This document shows positions 1 to 9,100 of a stretch of 64,000 nucleotides of DNA, one piece after another. The notes under the pieces were generated by a model. The model ran no database searches. It was not told the DNA's origin and saw nothing but the letters and a program-made list of their open reading frames with translations. The first letter of the stretch is position 1. Every line of letters begins with the position of its first letter. Location: assembly GCA_958450365.1 (NCBI GenBank), contig CAUEEP010000871.1, positions 1 through 64,000 on the forward strand, in the 5' to 3' direction. The translations under genes and the position numbers were made by a program. The DNA comes from Mesorhabditis belari (lineage: Eukaryota > Nematoda > Chromadorea > Rhabditida > Rhabditidae).

Positions 1-315
1 TTTCTAAAACAGACATATTTCAGTGAACTATTGTAATCCAACCGCCATTTTTCTTTGATTTGAATTTTCGTATTATTGACTGCGTTTGCGATTGACTTTT
101 GGTCTTATTGACTGCGATTGCGATTGACTTGCGATTTCCTATCGAATGACACCGAAATTCGGCTCATTGAATGAAAACTCGCGGTTTGATTACGTTAGTT
201 TAATGAAATTTGTGTTTTAGAAAGGAAATTTCCATTATTTACATGAAAACTTAACAATTTTTGTTTAAAACAAAAGAAAAAAAATCAAATTCAAAAAAAT
301 AACACCCCAACTCAC

Positions 316-3223
316 CCTTTCTTCACATTTTCATACATTTCGATGTAGGCAAAAAGATTGAGAGCAGCGAAAACGAGCCAAAATGAAGCGACAATGGTGA
401 GCCCACTCTGAAATTTTTACTGCTTCCAAAACAAAGCAATTCTTGAAGAATTGAACGAACATTAGCGAACATCACTCACTTTCCACCAAGTCCTCTTCTT
501 TTCCCAATCATTGAGTTTGAGTTTCTGAAAAGTGAGTTAGAAAAAGAATTCTAACATTTGCAAATATAATGGCGTAGCTAATCGATTTTCTTAAAATTTC
601 CATAAAAGCTGATTTGCTGATTTTTTGATTTACTGATTACCGTATTCTCTCTAATAGTAGCGTCTTGGATTGTAAGCGTCTTGTAATGAAAAATTCTTAG
701 AAATCATCTCTTCTACCACAATATTTGTCCGAAAATTTCCCTAGGTCAAACCCTTGATCCTTGGAACGTTAGCCAAGACGGCAGAATTGAACAAAAATTT
801 TTAAGTACAGTACTGGACAATGAAATATCATATTTGAAAAACGATCGTCACTTTCGCGCGTCTGTAACTCCCTTGTCTTTGAGTTTAAACTATTAGTGTT
901 ATACATTTTCTGAAAGCTCTTTTCAAGGGCTGCACAATGGTAATACTAATATTTAGAAATACGGTAAAGGCAAGGGAGTTACAGACGCACGAAAGTGACG
1001 ATCTTTTTTCAAATATGATATTTCATTGTCCAGTAGTGTACATAGGCCTGAGATACTGTAAAAGATTCTGAATATTGGGCTTTACAGTATTTTTAATATA
1101 GGAAAACTTTCATACCATAGACTAGGGCGTTTCCGTGTTTTTACAAACTACCGTATTCTCTCAAATAGTAGTGCACCCTAAGCTTCATCTAAATTCCTCG
1201 AAATCTCGAGAACCGCTTATCAGAACCTATCGATGTGGGGTCGGAAAATGTAGCTGACAATGAGATCTTGTGGGGGATTTGAGTGCTGAGCTTCTGTGAA
1301 AGCTTTGAAAGCCGTAAAATAGTCATCAACTCGGCTCGCTGGGGTGCACTACTATTATAGAGATAAGGTATATGTTATATTCTATTTAGATTTTTATCTG
1401 GTTTAGACTCAATCTAAACCGGATATCGAATTTAGCTTATGTGTGCGTAAATTTTTGGTTGAATCGACTCTCCATTTCTAAAAATTCACAACTCCTAGAC
1501 TGTATAAAACTTTGACAAACAATAAAGAGAAAATGTTGTGAAACGGGGTACACTATGTGCGCATCAATGATACAAATAAAACTGAGTATATTTTTAGAAC
1601 AAGAACTTTACTGTTTGTTTAGAATTCAAAGCTACTGACTATTACTATTGTATTCTCTCTAATAGTAGTGCACCCAGAGCGCTGCCTAAATTGCTCGAAA
1701 TCTCTAGAACCGCTTATCAGAACCTATCGATGTGGGATCGGAAAATGTAGCTGACAATGAGATCTTGTGGGGGATTTGAGTGCTGAGCTTCTGTGAAAGC
1801 TTTGAAAGCCGTAAAATAGTCATCAACTCGGCTCGCTGCGGTGCACTACTATTAGAGAGAATACGGTAAATGATCCCAAATTGATTTTTGATCAGCTCTT
1901 AAAGCGCCTTTTCTTTTCAACGCTTTAAATTAGAAAAATTAGAGCTCTTTTTTGCAAAAATAGGTTGAAATCTTTGAAATCTCTTTGAAATTTACACAAT
2001 TTTCGATGGTTGGCCGCCGCGGTGGTGGACCCTCTGGAGCGGTGGGGATCCCACGCATTTGTCGAGATGTCTGAAAATTTGGAATGCGAATTCTATTTTG
2101 CATTCTAAAACAAATGAATTAGTGGATCGTTTACCAATCTGTGAAAAGCGAAATCCAATCGAAAATTGAACTTTGACGGCTTAACACTTTCACGTTCGGT
2201 TTTTTGATTTTTGCCTAAGTTATTCCCCTTCCAGCTCGTCGAAAAACGTTCACAGGCAAGTCATTTACTGAATTTAGAAGTCAAAATGAAGAGAAATCTT
2301 TGAGGATCATTTATCTGGGAGCTGTTTGAAAAAAATATTCACTTTGAAGAGAGTTATGAGCCTTTGAATGCAACCATCAACGGCCAGCGCTGGCCCGGGG
2401 AAATTCCTTATGCTAAAACATTCATAACTTCCTTCAAACTCAATATTTCTTTAATCTCTTTTCGGATAAATGATCTGTGAAGATTTCTCTTCATTTTGAC
2501 CCTTAACTTAAGTAAATCGGTTACCTGTGCACGTTTTTAGACGAGCTGAAAGGAAGATCACTTACGCAAAAATCAATGCAAAAATCTTACGACTACTCAA
2601 CGCTCCTTTGGGCATGGCATACTATTAGGAAAAATACGGTATTGAAATTAAAAAGCACCTCTTCTATTGAATAGAGCCCATCCGTGAGCGAGATCGTATC
2701 TGATCGTCCTCGGCCATTCCGATGCCACATTTTCGACGCCTCGGCCTGGGAATCGAGTCGCTAAAATTTATAATTCAATGATTTGTAAATGACAATCATT
2801 ACAAACAGTAACTTTCTCCAATATTTTCATTTTACTTTAGATTTCTTTATATTTCTTTACCAGATGCCCATTCGGTCGATGTGGAAACGAGTGATCCGAG
2901 TGGCTGAGCGATGGACGAAACTCTGGCTGTGGAATGGTTTTGGGTAATCCGTGAAGAACTTAAATGTTTCAAAATGTTTAATGCTTGATGCGACCGCTCA
3001 GTTCTCACAATTTCCGGTTGTCTCAGCTTTATAAAACATTTTTCATTTTCAATTCAAACTTTTAGCGACTTTTTCTTGGTTCATTTTATCTAACCTTTAA
3101 GTTACTTCTTCAAAATTACATTCAAAACGATTAAAGAAAGAAAGAAAGAAGAAGATGATGATGATTCAATGAGGTTTATCTGCTAAAACCCGCACTGGAT
3201 CATCTTGCGATTGGAAAGAAGGA

Positions 3224-3259
<36 letters not shown>

Positions 3260-3708
3260 AGAAGAAGCAGAAAAAGAAAGAAAATTTAATACTTAGAATT
3301 TACTTAGAAATAAAAGGGCAAGTTTCAAGTTTTACGAGTCAGTTCGATTCGCACAATATAATACTGTGTTACTCTAAAACCAAAGTATAAAGTTCTAAAG
3401 CAGTTCTAAAGCAGTTTTAAAGCATAAATTTCTAAAGCATAAACTTTCTAGATACAATTATATAACATTTTAGTTTTCAGCTCACCCCTATCAGCCATCA
3501 CTCTTTCCTCGTCCTCGTCCGAATCCGAATAGTCGGGCTTCGGCGTTTCATGGTATAAATATGGATTCAGATTGTTCGTTGTATAGTTTGGTGACTCGAA
3601 ATATTGAAAATTTTGCTGATTTTGCTGATTTTCGTTTTGATTAGAATCTCTCAAATAGGCGGATCCATGATAGTATCCACTTGAAGAAGATTGTCCATAT
3701 GGAGTCAT
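316..3708 (-). CDS. Multi-pass membrane protein, paralogue A (partial, continues past position 1)
   Basis: I do not recognise the family. Six exons can be read on the minus strand with consistent phases: 3486-3708, 2861-2958, 2659-2760, 1996-2070, 480-524 and 316-407. Together they give about 210 residues; the rest lies off the left edge. The N-terminus is long, polar and probably cytosolic: Gln/Asn/Tyr-rich, then an acidic run (YSDSDEDEER), then a proline-rich stretch (APEGPPPRRP). The last exon seen encodes a hydrophobic span (TIVASFWLVFAALNLFAYI) that looks like the first transmembrane segment. Exon lengths and phases match the neighbouring gene at 6143-12072: the TM exon is 92 nt in both, and the Pro-rich exon ends Cys|GTAAAT in both. 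The two are therefore tandem paralogues. The start at 3708 is uncertain because the first codons are repeated at 3859 and 4219. Confidence 0.6.
638..662. mobile_element. Truncated MITE end
   Basis: These bases match the first ~23 nt of the 28-bp terminal inverted repeat of the MITEs at 1149-1370 and 1646-1868 (TACCGTATTCTCTCTAATAG), then diverge. It is a remnant end. Confidence 0.5.
806..1040. mobile_element. Foldback MITE with ~75-bp inverted arms
   Basis: The left arm reads from TACAGTACTGGACAATGAAA to a run ending GTAACTCCCTTG. The right arm is its near-perfect reverse complement, ending TTGTCCAGTAGTGTA. The arms are about 75 bp with ~85 bp between them. There is no coding capacity. It lies in an intron of paralogue A. 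Confidence 0.75.
1149..1370. mobile_element. 222-bp MITE, copy 1
   Basis: The ends are inverted (TACCGTATTCTCTC at the left, complement ending AGATAAGGTA at the right, followed inward by AGTAGTGCACC). The internal sequence is nearly the same as in the element at 1646-1868. The right terminal repeat carries small changes, so this copy looks older. It is non-autonomous. Confidence 0.8.
1646..1868. mobile_element. 223-bp MITE, copy 2
   Basis: The right end (GGTGCACTACTATTAGAGAG then AATACGGTA) is the exact inverse of the family terminal repeat. The left end has one or two changes. The interior is nearly identical to copy 1 less than 300 bp away. Two copies plus a truncated end at 638 within 1.3 kb suggest local hopping or a local duplication. 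Confidence 0.85.
2204..2577. mobile_element. Foldback element with ~150-bp imperfect arms
   Basis: TGATTTTTGCCTAAG... at the left is inverted as ...CTTACGCAAAAATCA at the right. The arms continue inward through CCAGCTCGTC / GACGAGCTGA and AATGAAGAGAAATCTT / AAGATTTCTCTTCATT. No ORF. It lies between exons 3 and 4 of paralogue A. Confidence 0.75.
3136..3275. repeat. GAAA microsatellite
   Basis: Runs of GAAA/GAAG, densest at 3217-3265. The Lys/Glu-rich reading frame across it is a by-product of the repeat and not a gene. Confidence 0.9.
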
Positions 3709-4160
3709 TTCTAAAGTATAAAGTTCTAAAGCAAAGTTCTAAAGCAGTTTGAAAGCATAAAGTTCTAAAGTATAAAGTTCTAAAGCATAAAGTTTCTAGA
3801 TACAAATAGGCGAATCCATGATAGTATTCACTTGAAGAAGACTGTCCATATGGAGCCATTTCTAAAGATTTATTTTAGAGAGAATTTGAGTTTTTGAATA
3901 TAATACTGTGTTACTCTAAAAACAAAGCATAAAATTCCAAAGTATAAAGTTCAAAAGCAAATTTCTAAAGCAGTTCTAAAGCATAAAGTTCTAAAGCAAA
4001 GTTCTAAAGCAGTTTGAAAGTATAAAGTTCTAAAGCATAAAATTCTAAAGCATAAAGTTCTAAAGCGTAAAGTTCTAAAGCAGTTCTAAAGCATAAAGTT
4101 CTAAAGCAAAGTTCTCAAACAGTTTGAAAGCATAAAGTTCTAAAGCATAAAGTTTCTAGA
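3386..4160. repeat. Minisatellite AGTTCTAAAGCATAA, interspersed with exon-1 copies
   Basis: Units of about 12-15 bp (AGTTCTAAAGCATAA and variants) recur dozens of times at 3386-3450, 3710-3800 and 3920-4160. Between the blocks sit three copies of the start of exon 1 of paralogue A, with ATG complements at 3708, 3859 and 4219. The repeat has therefore grown together with a piece of coding sequence. Confidence 0.85.
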
Positions 4161-4712
4161 TACAAATAGGCGAATCCATGATAGTATCCACTTGAAGAAG
4201 ACTGTCCATATGGAGCCATTTCTAAAGATTTATTTTAGAGAGAAGTTGAGTTTTTGAAAATTGAGCAAGGAGGTTAGCAAAATGTTGCTACTTTGACGGC
4301 TTTGATTCCGCAATTAAATAGCTTTTTTTTTTACTTTTCCCTGAAAATAATATGTTATTTGAGCTCGAATCTAACTAAAAGCTTGCTTAGAAGTTTGTAA
4401 ATAGAAAAAAAACTTTCGCATGTTTCAAATTTGACAAGAAAGTTATCAATTAATTTCGTATCAATGATTAAAAATAATTGTTTCAATTTTTTCGATTCTT
4501 TATGTGAAAATGAGACTTTAATGGGTTTCTGTACTTTCTTTTTAAGAAAATATAGCCTTTAAATTTTTATTACCCTAAAGTTTCGAGTATAAGTTGATCC
4601 GAGTATAAGTTCTGCCTTAATTTACATTCGCTTTAATTGCTTTGAATTTCTTTTTGTTGGGTTTTTATACATTTTTATTGTTATATAAACTTTTATTATT
4701 GTTCTTGGAGCG

Positions 4713-4784
4713 CGGGTACTACAGGGTGACAGCCTAGCACCATTGCTATTTGTTATGTGCATGGATACATCCAGACGATAGTGT
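4713..4784 (+). pseudogene. Reverse-transcriptase fragment (non-LTR type)
   Basis: The plus frame reads RVLQGDSLAPLLFVMCMD and then a stop within a few codons. This matches the conserved R-G-V-x-Q-G-D-x-L-S-P-L-L-F block of non-LTR retrotransposon reverse transcriptases. No upstream fingers or palm with the YADD box is visible nearby, so only one short block survives. Confidence 0.5.
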
Positions 4785-4984
4785 TGAAGAAGACGCTGGA
4801 AAGCATCTCTTTCGACCGTCGTCGTGGACTTTGGCCGGATGAAGAGGCCAGGGAGGGATCCATAAGACTGAGCACCGGAGAGGAGCAGGGCGGACGCGCC
4901 GAGCCACGCCCGGAGCAACAAATAACAGCATAAAATTGCTATAACCCCCAATAAATTTACTTCTATTATTGTTCTTAAAAAGCA

Positions 4985-5060
4985 AAAAAGTTATGCTGCA
5001 GCGGGGTTCGAACCCTCGACACACCGCACCGGAGACAGCCGTCAATTTGCATGCGAAAAC
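4985..5060 (-). repeat. tRNA-like B box (SINE or tRNA relic)
   Basis: On the minus strand GAGGGTTCGAACCCC is a perfect pol III B box/T-arm. The predicted 5' half does not pair to make an acceptor stem, so this is not a functional tRNA. Confidence 0.4.
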
Positions 5061-5564
5061 CAAACAGAACTTAGACTCGCGACTTTAGGGTAAGAATATT
5101 TTTTGGTAAAAAAAGCATTGCTATTAGTTATTAAATTGTAAAAAAGCATTGCTATTAGTCAACTTGTGAGAAATTTGTAAAAGAATTAAAAATCAAGTTT
5201 CAATTTCAACAAGGTAGCTCAATTCAAAAGAATTATAACCTACCAATAAAAAGTTATGAGAAAAATATTTAATAATTTTAGATTTTTAAATAAAACAAGA
5301 CCCAGTAGTCGATTAAGATTTCAAAATTTCATTGAAACTTTCCAAATTTGAAACTTGAAAATAGAAAAGGGCTTTTAGAAAAATGGCTTTTATTTTGGTT
5401 TTTATTTTTGCGAAAAGAGGTGACGAATCAATAAAATGTTAGAAGGAAACTGGGAGAAATTTCTTGAGAAAAAATTTTGCTTATTGTTGTGATAAGACAA
5501 AGAAAGAAGCTTGTGTCACGGAAATCTCCTTCTGCTTAAAATTAGAAGAATTTGAAGCAGAAAG

Positions 5565-5700
5565 AGAAAGTTTCTGTTGGGTTTTCTCAAAGGAATTCCC
5601 CAATTTCAATATTCTTCAATATTTCAATATTAAAGAATATTGAAGATCTTGAAATTTGGGAATTTCTTTGAGAAATCCAACAGAGAAATATACTTTGCGC
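5565..5700. repeat. Inverted repeat (short foldback)
   Basis: Left arm TTTCTGTTGGGTTTTCTCAA... is inverted as ...TTTGAGAAATCCAACAGAGA. The centre CAATATTCTTCAATATT / AATATTGAAG closes the hairpin. Non-coding; nothing else was seen between 5.1 and 6.1 kb. Confidence 0.7.
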
Positions 5701-6142
5701 TTTGTACTTTCTTGTTAGCCCATGTCTCAGTGTGGTTCAATAGTAGATGCCTTGGAAACACATAATTTATCAAAACTTTCCCTTATTATGGTAAAGTTTG
5801 CTCAAAATTGAGCAATTATCACAACTATATAATACTTGCAAAGTCAAAAATGAAGAGTGGAGCACTTTTCTTCTGGAGACAAACTTTCAAACTTGATCAA
5901 TTGCAATCAATTGAAGAAATGAAGAAAAAAGGAGCTCAAACCGAATGAATGCAAAGCTTACAATGGGCTTTTAAAGTCTACTAAGTTACAATAAGCGTCT
6001 AGTAATTGATCGTCGTCTAGTAACTGTAATATCGTCTAGTAACTGATTACGGTATCTTATCCATCGACTTTGACTTTGAATTTTAACTTGTTTATTGAGT
6101 TTAACTGTCTGCAGAACAGTGACATTACTCCACATGCATCAA

Positions 6143-9100
6143 TCAATAGCAACATTCGCAAATCTTCATCTTTTTCCGCATTTTTTCAGAAAGAAGCCCC
6201 AATCCAATATGGAAAACCATAATTCCAAGAGGGAAGACGATTGATGTCAATTGTGGATGAGTGAAACGAACGATCAAGTTGCAGAAGTAGATCACCGATG
6301 AAATGAACTGAATTTGGATGAGTTTCGCAGTAGAATAGACAAAAAATTGGTTGAAAAAACGATTTTTTGGTTCACTCAAAGTTCACACAATTAAAAAATT
6401 GTATGCAAATTTGAATGTTTCTCAACTCTAAGCGTTTATATCTATTGGGTTGGTGAACTGAAAACTGCCGGCTATTGTCATATGTCACAGTTTGAGCACT
6501 TTCTTCAAAAGAAACCCATTTTGGTGTCAATGGAAAAGTTGTAGAGAATCAAAAATTAGGCTTATAGCCAAATTTTCAGAACGATTCAAAAACTGCTTTT
6601 CAGGAAATGCCAAATTTAAGAATTTCCACAAAACTAGCATTTTAAGCGAAACTACTAAGTGTATCTTTTTGAAAATTTGGCTATAAGCCTAATTCTTGAT
6701 TCTCTACAACTTTTCTATTGACACCAAAATGGGTTTCTTTTGAAGAAAGTGCTCAAACTGGGACATCTCTCCAGTCCTCGATTTTTGAGTCTCACACTTG
6801 TCTCACACACAAACCAAAATCCTACCACGAAAGAGGAATCCGCAAATTGCCTGTAAAATGGGCAGAAGTCGTCAATAATAATGGAAATTATTTGCAATGA
6901 ATTGATGGTTTTAGGTGAATAAATTTTAGTTCAAAGTCCCGCAGTTTTCAATTCACCAACCCAATATTTCAAATGCTGATAGTGGATTTTCCGTTTCTCT
7001 GTTTTCTTGCATTTTCTTTTAGAATTCTATGGTTTTAGCGAACCAATTGGAGTTGAAACATCGACATGTACAACTCGTTGCGTCTCCAAATCGCCAACAC
7101 GGCCGCCACGGAGCCGGAAATGCTCAGCAATAGTAAAGTGATCGCGAAAATGAGCATGCTCACTGCAAGCTTTTCCCCGCCATCACCGGCCGGGATTTTA
7201 CTGAAATGAGAGAGTTAACATTCTAATTCATTTACCCAGGCACAAGTGACTCTTTTTCGAGCCACTGTACATGAAACAAAGCCGCATTTTCGTTTGAATT
7301 AGTTCACAAGTAGTTCTGGCTTACTTATAACTCTTTTCCCGGTCGATAGCTTATAAAATGAAGTTTCATGACGATAGTTAATACTTAAAATCCCCTTATT
7401 TTAATCATTATTATCCAGTTTAAGCATAATTAGGAGTGGTTTTTACTCAGAAGTAGCCAAACCTATCCAATTTTGCGATTGATAAGAACCAGGTTCATTA
7501 AACTAGCTTGAAACCGAATAACTTGAAACCGAAACTTTAGTCTTACACTTTTTGGGATAAGAAAAGTGACAATAATTTAATGGTAGAGCATCTGCTTAGA
7601 AATCGGTGGATCGAGGGCTCAGACCCCAACTTACTCTGTTTGAACTCTCTTGAGCAATCGCACGTAAAAGTCCAAATTCACCACCGACAGGGTACACGAG
7701 ACCAAAGCGAGGAGACTGGTGAAGAGCTGAAATTTACGATTTACAAATTAAACCTGCAATTTTCCCAATCAATATTGTGTTAGCAATGGAAACCTCCAAT
7801 CGAAGTTAAAATGAAGAACCACAAAACCGAACCACAGAACTTCCCCACCTTTCAATAGACATGGGCACTACAAATGCTTCTAACTTGCTTCAAATCTGCT
7901 GGATTGGCATGATCTATAGCTCTAAAAATAGAGAATCTCAAGGGCTTTCGAATGGACTAAAGCATATTCAACAATATCAATGCTAAAGAAAGTTACAGTG
8001 GTTTGAAGCAAGTTAGAAGCGTAGTCGAAGCGACCGAGTCAGGTCGACAAACCACTGTAGCTTTCTTTAGCATTGATATTTTTGAATGTGCTTTAGTTTA
8101 TTCGAAAGCTCTTGAGATTCTCTATTTTTAGAGCTATAGATCATGTCAGTCCGGCAGATTTAAAGTAACTTATAAGTGTTTGTAGTTTACATTTGTAGTT
8201 TACGTTTGTAGTTTCTAGTGCCTATGTCTACCTTCCAATAGTGTTTCCTTGCAGGCCAACCCTCTCGATAGAGTGACTAAAATGGTTTCAAATTGAAATT
8301 GTCTCCAAGTTTATTCGAAATTCTCAATTTTTATTTAAATTTGAAATAAACTTTTAGATTTAATAGTTACCGTAAAAAATCGAATTGAATAGTCTTCTAT
8401 TAGTCTTGAAAATTAGGAAAATCGGGCTCGAAATCAGAATTAAGGCTTTCAGTTTGCTTGGTGCATACTTTATAGTTACTTTATAGTACTTGAGTACATC
8501 AAACAAAGTGGTATTAGGTTGAAAAGAAAGTTCTCGGAAAAAGTTTGACTGGAATTCCGTTGGTGACTTCAGGTAAAAATTAAGAGATTTCTTCAGCTGA
8601 AGTGACTCAATTTCAACAAAATAAATAGAGACTAAAATTTTGCATGCTCGTAAGATTGGTATTGATATTTTATTGTTACTGATCAATGTAATGATTGTCT
8701 TGATCGATTTTATTGATATTGATCAATGTAATTGATATCGATACCAATGTAATGATTACCGTATTATAAGTCTATTATGATATAAACACAAACTTATTCA
8801 AGGTGACTGGAATTTCTAAAACGAAAGAACCTCTCCTTGAACTAACCGTGGGATTAACTTTGAATAAATCTCGAATAAGAGGGATAGGCTGCCTGTGCTT
8901 TACAATTTTGAAACATTCTATTAAATCCGTGACTATTAAATTATGATATAAACTTGAAATTTTTGGTCTCTTTGAAAATCAAATCAATCGTTGAATCGAG
9001 TGCCTTGTTTCTCTTATATTTTCTAATGTTTTTGTTTGATTTCGACCTTTCTGAGTTTTATTTTATTAACATTTGCACATTTTAGTAAGATGAAACCTAT

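Noticed and set aside
3920..4160. Regular short repeats that could suggest a CRISPR array
   Set aside because: Units are about 12-15 bp with no unique spacers; it is a minisatellite in eukaryotic DNA.
4622..5063. Two overlapping minus ORFs of 105-109 codons
   Set aside because: They overlap each other in different frames and run against the plus-strand RT block; composition suggests chance ORFs in a GC-richer retroelement relic.
6718..6900. 60-codon ORFs on both strands taken as a gene
   Set aside because: They lie within a TA-flanked deleted mariner; the plus frame is the transposase tail.
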